Assembly: GCA_963585895.1 (NCBI GenBank)
Contig: OY757904.1
Location: forward strand, 4,079,078-4,143,077
From: Sepioteuthis lessoniana
Taxonomy: Eukaryota > Mollusca > Cephalopoda > Myopsida > Loliginidae
DNA length: 64,000 nt
Reading direction: 5' to 3'
In this document: in pieces, positions 12,868-24,296 of the stretch
Position numbering within the stretch: position 1 is the stretch's first letter
How the letters are laid out: each line of letters opens with the position of its first letter
Notes under the pieces: model-generated
What the model was told of the DNA's origin: nothing
What the model saw: only the letters and a program-made list of their open reading frames with translations
Databases searched by the model: none
Translations under genes and position numbers: made by a program

Positions 12868-13105
12868 ATTATGATCCACAGACAGACTCTTCAGTATGCC
12901 TAGACACGCAGGACGCTTCAAGCTGGGAAAGAAACCCGCTTAACTTAACGCTAGACAGTATCTAACCGATCAGACATTTCGGTAACATAATTGAGGTAAG
13001 GAATTATAATGCATATGTATTAGCTTTCGTTTGTTAACATTTTGCGCTATCGGATTCCAGAGTGCTCATTTCGTTAGCAGAGCTTTGCATTACGCGGGTA
13101 TGCAT
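12868..13105 (-). repeat. Dispersed repeat with degraded tRNA-like part
   Basis: Homologous to 59318-59605. Shared landmarks on the plus strand are a block beginning CCACAGACAGACT, a GTGGCTAGACACG-like block, AATTATAA, and a block around CTATCGG...CCAGAGTGCTCA...AGAGCTTTGCATTA. In the better copy the minus strand carries A-box-like and B-box-like Pol III signals. Here the B-box counterpart near 12922-12936 is mutated. Confidence 0.6.
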
Positions 13106-13816
13106 GATAGTATTTTTCAATCAATCGATATTTTATGCTATTATCTCAAAATATTAACGCAAAGATATTTAATAAAAGCCCATAAAAAGCCAACCATAAA
13201 ATACCAAGGAAATCCCATACAAACTGCTCATGCAAAAGTGTGTACAACAACAAGTTGTAAGTTCTATTATCAACCGATAAAATGTATTCTAATGAGTTTG
13301 AGTCGCCGACTCTCAATATAAGAAGTTAACTCAAGGATTTTTTGAGAAAGAATGACTTCTGAAAAAGTTAACATTGCTCCCTATGATTATTTTTGGCTAT
13401 AGACTGTTTACTTCCCCAATAAAAATGCCAAAAGATTTCAATGGGGATTGAATCCAGGATATATGATAGCAATAGCATAAGCCTGTTGTTTTGAAACCTT
13501 AATTTGCTAAAGAATTTAACTACTGCACAAGCAGCGTGAGCATAAATTTTACACGCATGTTTGAACCCTACAGTTTTCTTTTAAAGTCATATATGAAAAT
13601 TGGTTTTTAGGAATTCAATGCATTCGGATAATCTTAAGTTAATCTTAAGTGAGTGCTTGCGCATGTCTATTTTTAATCTCATTTTTATTCCGTATCTTTC
13701 TGTTGTCAGGCAGCACACTTTATACATCGGGTTTGTAATAAATTTCTGGATCTTAAGATGGCTTCTAGCAAATCATTTAACAATTTCAAATGTTTTTTAT
13801 AATAAGAGGTTATTAG

Positions 13817-13872
<56 letters not shown>

Positions 13873-14779
13873 GATTTTAAAAATAATTCTCCCACAGTTT
13901 CGATTTTAGGTCATCGTAAGGGGAAAAAGTTTTTGGGTAGTTTCAAAGAATTGATATGACACAAAATAACGGAAAATGAACCAATAACGTGATACATCCA
14001 TATGTTAAATAAGGAATTTTTTTTGCATTCAAATGTTTTTGAATTGGCAGTCTGCATACTGTAAACACGCCATGCTCTAAACAACAAATTGATGGTATCT
14101 CCGTAAGACACTAAATCCTTTCTCGGGAGAGTGTTTCGATCCATTCTTAACTGTTAAATAAAATATATTGCTTAGAAATTTAGCCATTCTGGTTTTCCAA
14201 TATATTATTTCAAGCAACAGGCACAATCTAGCAGGTAAATCTTGTTTTTCTTTCGGAATTGGAATTCTTAATTGTGAAGCAAATTGGGATTTATTAACTG
14301 TTCGCCTAGTTAGGCACACTGGCCTCAGCTTCCTTATGATAACTCCGATTCCAAATTTGTCACCCACAGAAGTACTGAGAAGAGCCACCGCTTCGTAATG
14401 TAGGTAATTTAGTGAAAACAGCTGGTCTAAACGTAACATAATAGTATGTCAAATCTAATATGTGGGTTGTTGAATTTAAATGAGTTTAAGTATAGATTGT
14501 TAATAATATTTGATTGGTGAAAGAATACAGTAAACATTTTTATTGGCTTTGGATGGATTACTTTATTATTTAGCATGTTGTCACTTTCTATCATTTCCCT
14601 AAGGATCTTTGATTGACGAAAGGTAAGTATGTCTGCCGTTTGAAAATATATTTTCAGTTGAGTTTTAATTTCAGAATATCTGCATGGTTTTTTTAGTTAT
14701 TTGTGCCAGTGGTGAGAGAGGGTTAGGCTAGCTGTAATGACCACATTGGTAAACATCAAATGATTCCAGAATCGATTTT
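13106..14779. other. AT-rich DNA without recognised gene
   Basis: Contains an (AT)n tract at 13820-13869 and nothing else recognised. The 120-codon minus-strand frame at 14077-14439 and an overlapping plus-strand frame show no known motif. I cannot say whether either is meaningful. Confidence 0.5.
13820..13869. repeat. (AT)n microsatellite
   Basis: About 25 AT repeats. Confidence 0.95.
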
Positions 14780-14915
14780 GAAGAAGAAGAAGAAGAAGAA
14801 GAAGAAGAAGAAAAAAAACAGCAGCAACGACAACTTTTCTTCTTCTTCTTCTTCTTCTTCTTCTTCTTCTTCTTCTTCTTCTTCTTCTTCTTCTTCTTCT
14901 TCTTCTTCTTCTTCT
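14780..14915. repeat. (GAA)n ... (TTC)n inverted trinucleotide tracts
   Basis: About ten GAA repeats (14780-14811) are followed, after a spacer containing GCAGCAACGACAA, by about 26 TTC repeats (14836-14915). The two tracts are reverse complements and could pair into a hairpin with a roughly 25-base loop. GAA/TTC repeats are also known to adopt triplex structures. Confidence 0.95.
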
Positions 14916-14957
14916 CTCCGCATCTTAGCTTTCACCTCTAGTGCGTTGATTTGGATC

Positions 14958-15058
14958 ACACACACATACACGCACACACACACACACACATATATATATG
15001 TATATATATATATATACTAATCTACTAATCTACTATATATATATATATATATATATGT
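14958..15058. repeat. Compound (CA)n(TA)n microsatellite
   Basis: CA repeats, then TA repeats with TG interruptions, a short ACTAATCTACTAATCTACT duplication, and a second TA tract ending in TGTGTG. Confidence 0.9.
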
Positions 15059-15591
15059 GTGTTGGTATTTGTGTTCTCGTGAAATCTGTTAATTTATATA
15101 TAAGTCGATTTTATATAAATTAAATACACTCAATCATTATGAATATATAGGATGTGCAAGTTGAAAGTAAAATCATCTACAATAATCATTTGGTTTTTGA
15201 ATATTTTTTATGCTACATTTAAACAGAAAAATGAATATCGTAGCTATTGGAATGTTTCGACTTGGATACTGTGTCACCTAGCCGTTCACTCATCCAGTCG
15301 ACGTCGATGGTGGGAGATCAAATCTCAGCTGAATCTCAGCGCTGCTCGTTGATCTTTCCTTTATAAAAAGAAAACAACATCCCTGACTTTTTAGAAAATC
15401 ATTCTGCTTTTCCTATTTTCTATTTATTTCGAATAATAAGAGCACTGGTTCTCGATTTGTCAACGTAGTTCCCAAATCTTCTAAAATCCACGCTGAATAT
15501 TCTCTTCATTATTAAATCTAGAAGGCCAGATTTCGCAGCCTCAATCTGCTCTGTTACAAATGAAGCAGTTTCCCATTTCAATATGCAACTC

Positions 15592-15616
15592 AATAATAGT
15601 AATAATAATAATAATA
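15592..15616. repeat. (AAT)n tract at LINE 5' junction
   Basis: A short AAT-repeat tract lying immediately before the first recognisable base of the plus-strand R4/Dong-like copy, which begins near 15617. It may be the insertion target. Confidence 0.85.
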
Positions 15617-17685
15617 CCAAACTGGAAAACGCCATGATGGAATACATGGTTTCTGGTTTAAGAAATCCACCTCCATTCACGACAGACAAGTCCTAGAAAT
15701 GAACAAATGCTTACAAGGACCACAGGTACAAGACTGGATGACCAAAGGCAAACCACATTGATACAAAGGACCCAAGATAAGGAGCAGCTCCAAACAATCA
15801 CAGACCGATAACTTGCCTACCAATGATGTTTAAAATACTAAAAGCACAAATAAGAGAAAAGATTTACTACTCACTAACAAACCGTAGATTGTTCCCTGAC
15901 GAACAGAAAGGATGCCACAAAGGATCCAGAGGCACAGCAGAATTACTTTACATAGATCAACACATCCTGAATGAGAGCAAGACCAGACGGAAAAATCTAC
16001 CTACGGCCTGGATTCATAACAAAAAGGCATATGACATGGTTCCACAAAAAACTGCCACAAAATGTACAAAATATTACATAAGGTCATAAACCTTATCGAA
16101 AAAGATCATGAAGACCTGGAGAGTGGAACTGACAGCAGGAGGAAGAAGTTTAGTTGAAATAAAGATCCAAAGAGGTATTTTCCAAAGAGATGCACTATCA
16201 CCCTTACTATTCATAATAGCTATGATGCCAGTTAACCACATACTCAGAAAATGCACAGCCGGATACAAACTTAGAAGATCGCAAGAAAAGATCAATCGCT
16301 TAATGTGCATGGATGACATCAAACAATTTGCAAAAAATGAAAAAGAACTGGAAACCCTTATACCCGCCGTTATAATATACAGTCAGGACATAGGAATAGA
16401 ATTTGGCATTGTAAAATGTGCCATGCTAGTCATGAAAAGTGGCAAACGACATATGACTGACGGAATGGAACAACCAAATCAGGACAAAATTAGGACGCTC
16501 GGAGAAAATGAAACCTATAAATACTTGGGTATCTTGGAGGCTGACACCATCAAACAAGTTGAAATGAAAGACAAAATTCAAAAAGAATATCTCAGGAGAA
16601 CTAGAAAACTACTTGAGACAAAACTCTCAAGCAGAAACCTCATCAAAGGAATAAATACTTGGGCTGTGCCCTTTCTCAAGTTGACTTGAGATGAACTTAA
16701 ACAAATGGATCAAAGAACAAGAAAACTAATGACCATGCATAAGGCCTTATATCCCAGAGACGACGTTGACAAACTATATGAATCTAGAAAATAGGAAAGA
16801 AGAGGACTTGCCAGTATCAAAGACAGCGTTGACACATTGATACTAAGGCTCGAAGACTACATAGAAAAACATGAACGAGGACTGATTACAGCCATCAGAA
16901 AAGATACCGACAACACGACAGCCGATAGAATGACAATAACTAGGAAACAAAAATGGGAAAAAACCAACTCTATGGCCTCTTTAAACGACTAATAAACACT
17001 ATCTCACACGAGAAAACCTGGACCTGGCCAAGAAAAGGAAATTTTAAGAGAGAAACGGAATCTTCCTAATAGCAGCACAGGACAACGCCATAAGAACCAA
17101 TAGTATCAAAGCGAGAATAGACAAGACTCAACAAAATAGCGAATGTAGACTGTGCGGTGACAGAGACGAAACGATCAATCACATAATAAGCGAATGCAGC
17201 AAAGTAGCACAGAAGGAGTATAGGACGAGACACGAGTGGGTTGGCATGGTGGTCCTTTGGGAAATGTGCAAGAAATTGAAATTTGACCACACTAACAAAT
17301 AGTAAATGTACAAACTACACTCTCTCCCAGAAAATGAAACATGAATTTCTCTGAGACTTTGATATACAAACTGATCACCCAATGCTGGCCAGAAAACCAC
17401 ACTTGGTATTAATTAATTAGAAGAAAAGAACAAATCATCTACTTATTTTGCCGTTCCAGTGGACCACAGATTGAAAATAAAAGAAAACGAAAAGATAGAA
17501 AATACTTGTATCTTGCCAGAATATTTAAAACAGTGTGAAACATGAAGGTTACAATGATACCAGTTGTATTTGGTGTATTTGGAATGGTGCTCAAAGACCT
17601 GGAAAAGAGACTGAGTGAATTGGAGATCAGAGGAATAATAAAGATAATCGAGAAAAATCTCAAGTAAAAAGAGGCGTGAAAAAAT
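15617..17685 (+). mobile_element. R4/Dong-like LINE copy, RT to endonuclease end
   Basis: Plus-strand copy truncated at its 5' end. It starts at a block reading NWKTP in the linker before RT. The RT domain follows (ITCLPMMFKILKAQIREKIYYSL near 15810-15880, DEQKGCHKGSRGTAELLYIDQ, then the frame at 16108-16689). After 16690 it continues through stops and shifts: KQMDQRTRKLMTMHKALYPRDDVDKLYESRK, the CCHC zinc motif ECRLCGDRDETINHIISEC at about 17140-17196, and a damaged endonuclease (WVGMVV...LKFDHTNK, then AVP-like sequence and MKVTMIPVVFGVFG near 17540-17590). It is rich in stops and nonfunctional. A clear AAT-repeat 3' tail is not seen. Confidence 0.8.
16108..16689 (+). pseudogene. Reverse transcriptase fragment of R4/Dong-like LINE
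   Basis: The longest surviving open stretch of the plus-strand LINE copy, 193 codons covering the RT palm and thumb. Visible blocks are RGIFQRDALSPLLFI (normally GIFQGDALSP), the active-site box read as CMDD at 16306-16317 in place of YMDD, IEFGIVKCAMLVMKSGKRH, and KYLGILEADTIKQVEMKD. The frame is closed by a stop just after PFLKLT, and the upstream RT half lies in another frame. The Met at its start is internal, so it is not a real translation start. Two altered motifs (QRD, CMDD) indicate an inactive enzyme. Confidence 0.8.
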
Positions 17686-17689
17686 TGCA

Positions 17690-18600
17690 AAGTGTAAAAT
17701 AATTACATATGGGTTTGTTATTCCTACTTATCCTGATCACAGAATTCTGCAAAGGAATGAATTATATTTCTTTTAATTATAGGATGACTCTGTTATTATT
17801 TACCAATTCAAAATTTATTATAATTCCAAAAATAAGATGTGAATCGACCTCACAGGTAGATTTTAAGCAAGTAATATGTGAACAACCAATTATATAAATG
17901 AATTTTTTTTCACGCAGGGTCATATATACATATACATGTGTGTGTGTGTGCGCGCCTTCGCGCAGGATGTCGATTCAAATTTAATCCTAGCATAAAGTAA
18001 ATTGATTTTCGCGATCAATCTGTGAAGCACAAATATAGCAGCATTTTTTAAAATACTATTTTAAACAACGAAATAACGTTTAGAAAAAGCAAAATAGCTG
18101 CTGCATCCGAAAACCCAAGAAAAGAATCCTTATGTGTACTTCCGGGGCAAATGAAAACCAGTTCGACCAATTGTACTGTCTCTCCTACAATACGCAGATC
18201 AAGACACTCCATGTTTGCAGGGTGAGCTGTATTAGGCAGATTATGAACATGGAAAGACGAGTTCAGAAAACTAGAATTGTAAGCATCCGATCTAAAGAAG
18301 ATATCCTCACTTCGAAGAGTCTAAGATTATCATCATACAAATGGTCAAGGAAGATTATTATTCCCAGTTGGGTATTGGAAAACGCAGGCCGAGCTTCAAA
18401 GATACAGTATAATGCAACATAAAAAGACGAGATATTGACTGACCCCTTTGAGAAGTGTCAGCAATGGCTCATCTCAATAAGTATATGGTAATTATGGAAA
18501 CTGATTACACATGAAAAAGTCATTGACAACCCGACTGTCCAGCTTGGTAAAAATCCCGTTTTATTTTCTCGGAGAAATCAGATATGCCTGCCAATAGAAT
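17690..18600. other. No recognised gene
   Basis: AT-rich with a short GT tract near 17937-17950. The plus-strand frame at 18132-18422 (96 codons) has no known motif. Confidence 0.55.
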
Positions 18601-18679
18601 TCCTCACCTTCGGTTGGCATTTTTTATATAAATTTCTGTAGATGAGATGGTGCTGCCTAGGTAAGTGAACTTGTCTAAT

Positions 18680-19025
18680 AATTTAAGAAGCCTGCCGTTA
18701 TTTATCCTACGCCCCACCAGCGTACGAATATGGCACAAGGCCGTTTTTAAGGTGGGTCCTATCGCAGGGTCGAAGCCCAACGCGGCAAGCAGTTCCAAAA
18801 ATGCCTCGGACCCCGTCGGCATTCCCCTTTTCGGGGCGCCTCAGGCGCCGGGCGATAAACCCAACCCCTCTGAAGAGGGTTAAAGCCTGGGGGGACGGCC
18901 CCCTGAGGTCAGAGGTGATGTATCCAGTGGTGGAACACACCCGAACGGACTGTGCGGCACGCATTCACAGCCGGTCGAGAGCGCCCCACCACAGGACACA
19001 ATGCAACAATTTAAGAAGCCTGCCG
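18680..19025. repeat. 18-bp target site duplication pair
   Basis: AATTTAAGAAGCCTGCCG occurs at 18680-18697 and again at 19008-19025, flanking the GC-rich insertion. Homologous LINE copies have the corresponding GTTTAAGAGGGGTTCC sequence only once (see 60395-60415), so this is a genuine duplication made by insertion. Confidence 0.9.
18698..19007 (-). mobile_element. 310-bp GC-rich non-LTR insertion, SINE-like, family unknown
   Basis: A 310-bp block far more GC-rich than its surroundings, inserted in an RTE-like LINE and flanked by perfect 18-bp direct repeats. That duplication length is typical of LINE-machinery (target-primed) insertions. If the minus strand is the sense strand, it starts GTTGCATTGTG and ends GTAGGATAAATAA, an A-rich 3' end consistent with that orientation. 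An 85-codon minus-strand frame (18964-18707) spans most of it. It could instead be the 3' end of an unknown LINE. No clear A/B boxes were found, so I leave the family open. Confidence 0.7.
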
Positions 19026-21438
19026 CTTAATGTGGAAATCGCTCCTTCTTCTTTAAAATAAGTGAACTCTGTTATCACATAGAGATTATCGTCTCCTGCA
19101 GCTTGTCCGAGACTCTAAGACAGACTTTCTGTTTTGCCAGTTGTATTTGCAAGACGCACTAATTCATCAGCGTAGTCTGTGTCTGTCACAATTACAGTGG
19201 AGTATCGTCAGTTCTTACATTTTTCTTAGAGTAAAGTCAATATTTATTAGATCAATCGATGATCGAAGTAGATTAGGCAGATTATACACATTTATGGTGC
19301 TAACGTATCTCCTTGCAAAATTCCAGCGACAATATCAAAGCATCGATGTTGCCATCAGGTGAGCGAACGATTGTTTTCGTGTTTTTGTAGAGCATCATCA
19401 TCTTTAGTGTAACCATATGCAAAAAGTATTTGCACCATTATTCATCTATTTCTTGAATCTAATGCTCGAGGGAAATCTACTAACAACTGATTTGTCTCGA
19501 GATATTTTGTACGAACTCCTTCGATGATTCGAGTTTCAATCTGAATCTGTGAAGTTGTGGATCAATTTCTCCAAAAATCATTCTGGTTCTTCCAAAGATT
19601 TTCTCGTTTTCGGGTCGGATACGATTGAGAAGCATCGTATTATATACCCTATCAGCTATAGCAGTAAGGGTTATGCCTTTGTATTTCTTAGTCCTTCTAA
19701 GGTTACCTTTCTTGAGGAAGGGGAAGCTTGCATTGTCAAAGAAGTAGTCGTCAAATTTTTTTGTCTTCTATACTGCAGGAGATATTTCCATGAGACCAGC
19801 AATTTTTCTGCTTTTCACTTTTTTCATTATTGCGTCACATTCTTCCTCCATAAACTGTCCCAGTGTGATGTTTAGTTGGCTACACACAACTTTTGATACA
19901 TTTCTCAGTGACTTCAGGGTGGTTTCAAAGCAGACTCTTGAAATGTTCATTCCACTTTTGTAGTCTTTCTTCTTGGCCGGCGACTTTTAGTTTTGCACTC
20001 GAGCTCCTTTTCTTTCGTTTACTGCCTGGTACGCTAATCGTTAATATTTATCTTCTACCGAGTTTATGATTCTATTCATTTAGGTTTGAATTGGTATGTG
20101 CTAGTTAGCTCTCTTTTGGCCTTCTTAAGATTCTCCGCATTGGCATATTTCTTTTTGTTCATTTTACTATGAAAACACATTTTTTCATTTTATATTGTTT
20201 TATTCTAACTGTTATTGATTCCCATGGAACTCTATATTTGGCTCTTGTGTTGGTTGGCATGTACTAGCTTACTACTTCTGTACGGGCGGTTGAAAAGGTT
20301 TCCTATTCATCATTCAGTCAAGATCTTTCAGACGTTTCCTGAACTGTATCAAACTTTTTTAACTGTTACCACGTACAGATTTTCAAATATCTCGAAGACT
20401 AAATTGTTTCTTTTTTATTTCTGATATAGACTCAGGCAAATCTTTGCCGAGAAAATTCTGAAGATACTCCTTTAAAAATGCGAATTCCTCATAGTTCAAA
20501 ACGTAATTTATCCACTTCTTGTTCATGAATATATAATCTAGCTGAGCTTTAGAGTTATGTAGGCAGGTTTAAGTCCCTAGTTTCCCACATTTTTATTTTG
20601 AATTTTTAATGTTTAGGCATGCAAGCCTAACACAGAGACATTTACGTTAGAACTTTAAATAAAGTAAATCAGCTACATAAGATGACAGCATCTGCATTCA
20701 AAGCATAATGTAGATATCTTGAGTACAAGATAAAAGATTGTACAACAGCGAAATAAAAATAAGATACCACAATTCTGGTAATGGATGGATTTTTGTCTCG
20801 GCATTTTCATAGACAAACTCTATCATAGGAATGCTCTATAGTCCTTTTTCCGTAAAATCACTGCACAGAGAGAATCCAGCGTAGAATGATGTGCTTCATT
20901 AAATGCCAACAACCCGGCATATGAATCGTCTATCGCCACAGTCTCACTAATACGAGTGAGGAAATGGACATAGAATAAGCTATCTTGCCTTGTCCTTCAC
21001 GTTCCCAAACATAAGTTTTTAATCATCGTTTAAGACGTGAATATACACATAAGCAAAGAAGGAAATAATAAACTCTGTAAATAAAAATCGTAAAATAGTA
21101 ATGGTGAATATCTTGCACACTTTTTACTCGATATGATTTTGAAAAAAGAATATGATAGATATATAACCATCAAAATTTAGATTATGCAGCAGAGGTCAGT
21201 GAAATAATGTTACAGTAGTAAAGAATTTAGTCATTGGCTCAAATTCTACTTTAGCTTAACAGGATTTTTTTCAATTATTTAAGGTTTTTTCTCATATTTC
21301 TCATATAAGAAATATTAAAAATAAACAGGTTTTAGGAGACAACAAGGGTTTAGTCAAGTAGTCATTTACTAAACATGGCTTAGTTTGATAGAACACCTTA
21401 AATATGCAGTATTAAGAGGTAATCTGACCTCACTAACG

Positions 21439-21439
<1 letters not shown>

Positions 21440-21481
<42 letters not shown>

Positions 21482-21482
21482 G
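21440..21482. repeat. (CA)n(TA)n microsatellite
   Basis: About 13 CA repeats running into about 8 TA repeats. Confidence 0.95.
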
Positions 21483-21967
21483 TGATTCCACCTTCTTGTC
21501 AGAAAATCATCATTTCTTCATGGACAACTGCACGGCCATGAAACGGCACATGACTTTGAAAATATATCTGCGCATAACGCTCGTGATATCAGGTGCTTAT
21601 CCGTTCATCTTAACACACATACTATTTTCGAAGAATCCACGACTAGAATCCAGGAAAAGTAAAGTTAGACAATTATTAGCTGAACAAACTACAAGGTTTT
21701 CAGTGTTCCTTTCTCACTAGGCGTCTTCAGTCTTCATTTTAGAGTATTCGAACTTTTCAACCGTCATCTTCCTAGGGCATGACTCTGAGAATATATTGTC
21801 TTTATCAACGTTCTTCCACTTTAAGTTGTTTATTTCAAATTCATTTCGTTAATGTCTGTTAAAAGATTATTTGCTTTCTTATATAATACCAAAAGTTAAC
21901 GTCTTTACATTTTGAATTGTCTATTTCAAATGCATTTTGTTAACTCACACACACTCACATACATACC

Positions 21968-22040
<73 letters not shown>
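21968..22040. repeat. (CA)n(TA)n microsatellite
   Basis: About 27 CA repeats followed by about 9 TA repeats. The minus strand gives a spurious Cys/Val-rich frame. Confidence 0.95.
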
Positions 22041-22481
22041 GGGGATGAATGAAAATATTGATCGATTTTGTTGACGGGAATAAAACAGATATGCATATGA
22101 ATGTGCACATTTAATATGCACATAGTCAAACGCCACAAAAAGAAAATTATCAGCTGACATTAATACAACATTAGAAAGATGAATAATATGAAAATATCCA
22201 TTGCTCTCTTCCGCTTCAAGACAATGAGACACAACAAATCTAATATACTTAGTACCTTTCCTACAACATGTTTAACTTGAACATATTTTTTCTCTCTTGG
22301 TTTACTAGAACATTTCAATTTTAGGATATTGTAAAAATCAATAGAATAACAAAAAACGAAAATGGAAAACTTTTCTTCGTTTAATTATGAACGGCTATAT
22401 GGAGGAACATCATAGAAATGGACCACATCAAAATGTAATGATCGTTTCGTAAAATATTTCATTGAGTCTTGTTCGTGAAGC

Positions 22482-22730
22482 TGTTGTGGTCTTCAGATAA
22501 GACCGGTGGAAGAACAACTCAAACAACGGGTGATAGGTGAACGTTATTGAATTAGCAGAAAAACAGGAAGTCATACAAAAGAAGTACTAGCCGTTCTCAG
22601 CTTGCAGTCTGTCTATCAAATGTCTCGTAAAACACGAGAAGTTGTCTTCCCTGAGCGAGCTAAGCTCGGTAAATATGTTTAGGCTGGACGTGTCCATCTT
22701 TGCGGTATGGTAGGATACGTCCCCATAACA
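22482..22730 (-). repeat. 3' LTR of deleted gypsy-type element
   Basis: A 249-bp LTR. In element sense it starts TGTTATGGGGACG (from 22730) and ends CCACAACA at 22482. The tract just inside, 22731-22755, reads AAAAAAGCTTGGGGGG in element sense, a good polypurine tract for plus-strand priming. The opposite end of the element retains only the first 24 bases of the partner LTR. Confidence 0.8.
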
Positions 22731-22764
22731 CCCCCCAAGCTTTTTTGTTCCGTTAAAAAAGGTG

Positions 22765-24272
22765 TCAATATCTCCTTTTTATGGGGTCAATGGTCAAAGG
22801 GTCGGTAAATTTCCTCTTCATTCCCGATCGACGCTGTTCTATGGCTGCTTGTGGAGGTTCGATATCAAACGTATCGTACAACGTTTCGATAGCTTCTTCC
22901 TCGTCATGGGATGTGAGGCCAGGGTCATCTAGCCATCGCATCTTGATTTGGTTCAGGTGTCTTTTTTGTGTGGCGGTAGGGCCCAGAATGATGTATGTCG
23001 TGTTTCCAATTTTTTTGTCGATTGTTCCCAGTTCCCAAAAAGATATGTTGTAACTGTAGGCTTTGAAGAAAACCTTGTCTCCTGGGTTATATCTTTTTGT
23101 GGGAACAGTCGTGGTCCTACCCAGGCTTACTTGCTTTGGCAGCAGTTTTTCAAAAACTGGTCGTATCTTTCGCGCAAACATAGTCTCTGCAGGTGATGTT
23201 GCATTTGGTGTATTTGGGTTTGGTGTGATTCGGTAAACCTGTAAGAACTGTTGTAAAGCCTTTTCTGGGGGTGTTCCGGAGGCTTTCTTTAGAGCTCTCT
23301 TCAGAGTGTCTACGAAACGTTCCGCCAGTCTGTTGAATCTTGGGTGGTACGGAGGTGTAGTTATATGTTTTATCTGGAAGGTGTTGCAGAACTCCTTAAA
23401 ATCAGACGACGTGAACTGTGTTCCGTTGTCGCTGACTAAGCAGTCCACAAGACCAAACCGAGCAAACAGTTCGTGGAGGAAGGTGATGGCGACCCCAGTC
23501 GTGGGTCTCTTGCACCTAATGACTTCCGGACATTTTGTGTAGCTGTCAACTACAATCAAGTAGTAAATGTCCTCCATTGGTCCCGTGAAATCCAGGTGAA
23601 TCCTGGACCAACGTTGGTCAGTCTTTGGCCACGGCTTGTAGATAATCAGTGGTGCCTTCTGTTTTGTAGCGCTGATAAATTCGTCTTTTTGGGCTTCGCG
23701 TTTTATTTCCTGTAGTGTAACCGGAAGTTCCCTTATCGTGTTAAGCATCGTATTTTTAATCTCGCCGTCGGTTCGCAGGGAACCGATCACATAGTCTTCT
23801 AGGGGTTCACTCTGACTTGGAACCAACCTTGACAACCCGTCAGCATGACCGATTTGTCTGGAAGGGAGATATTCTAACTTAGAATTGTAATTAAGTAAGA
23901 TGGTTCTCCACCTTAGTAATCTGTTTGCTGTATATACGGGTAGTCCTTTTTTCGATCCCAAGATGGTTAGGAGCGGTTTACGGTCAGTTTGCAATTTAAA
24001 AAATCTTCCATGCAGTTAACGGTGGAATTTTGTTACTGCGAAAATGATTGCAAGGGCTTCCTGCTCGATCTGCGAGTAAAGCAATAGGGAACGTGAAGCG
24101 TGTGCTACTGGTTTTTTACTCTCATCCGGCATTTTATGTAATATGCAAGCGCCTATGCCATGGTAGCTCGCATCACTGGCCACTATTATGTCTGATTCTG
24201 GATTGTAGTGCGCGAAGGACAGATATGACGTCAGTTTATTCTTGATTTTGTTGAATGCCTCCGGTTTGGGGC
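22765..24272 (-). pseudogene. Gypsy pol fragment: RNase H and integrase
   Basis: From 24272 down, the frame reads an RNase H domain (VASDASYHGIGACILHKMP, HASRSLL, EQEALAIIFAV), then an in-frame stop near 24018-24016, then a 409-codon open frame (23994-22765). That frame holds the end of RNase H (LEYLPSRQIGHADGLSRL, residues 41-57) and an integrase core with D135 (HLDFTGP), D189 (SDNGTQF) and E225 (LAERF), spaced as DD35E. A C-terminal GDKVFF and LGPT-type beta region follows. The HHCC zinc-binding segment expected between RNase H and the core is missing without loss of frame (residues 100-120). The ATG at 23994 is internal. Confidence 0.85.
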
Positions 24273-24296
24273 ATGGTAGGATATTTCCCCATAACA
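24273..24296 (-). repeat. 24-bp LTR remnant at 5' end of element
   Basis: In element sense it reads TGTTATGGGGAAATATCCTA and continues CCAT, matching the start of the LTR at 22730 except around positions 11-14. It is joined directly to pol. The adjoining GAAGC at 24297-24301 is the target duplication. Confidence 0.8.

Larger units (their letters stand above)
18601..20585 (-). mobile_element. Diverged RTE-like (APE-type) LINE copy
   Basis: Minus-strand LINE homologous in order to the copies at 50.8-63.8 kb but more diverged. Reading 20585 downwards: an endonuclease block QLDYIFMNKKW (about 20555-20520), the linker, RT blocks around 19700-19400 matching 61140-60870, and the active-site box at 19174-19163 read as YADE instead of YADD. 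After the inserted element at 18698-19007, the block LLDKFTYLGSTISSTE follows near 18690-18610. It ends at about 18601 without the C-terminal domain. Stops are frequent. It served as target for a later 310-bp insertion. Confidence 0.7.
20590..22476. other. No recognised gene
   Basis: AT-rich sequence with two compound microsatellites (21440-21482 and 21968-22040) and no coding or element similarity that I recognise. Confidence 0.6.
22482..24296 (-). mobile_element. Internally deleted Ty3/gypsy-type LTR retrotransposon
   Basis: A 1,815-bp element on the minus strand with TG...CA ends and an exact 5-bp target duplication GAAGC at 22477-22481 and 24297-24301. The left side as written holds a full-looking LTR (22482-22730) preceded in element sense by a purine-rich tract. 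The right side holds only the first 24 bp of an LTR (24296-24273) fused straight to pol inside the RNase H region. Gag, protease and most of RT are missing. The intact outer ends with a matching duplication show that this short form itself integrated, or that it lost its interior without losing either end. Confidence 0.85.

Noticed and set aside
14756..15020. Poly-Glu and poly-Ser reading frames
   Set aside because: Direct translations of the TTC/GAA trinucleotide tracts with no flanking protein domain.
15280..15355. tRNA-like SINE (GGAGATCAAATCTC as B box)
   Set aside because: The A box is poor and the body unrecognised. Similar weak hits near 13440 and 45400 were also dropped.
22781..23715. 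Several plus-strand frames inside the LTR element
   Set aside because: Antisense to the integrase frame. No independent motif.
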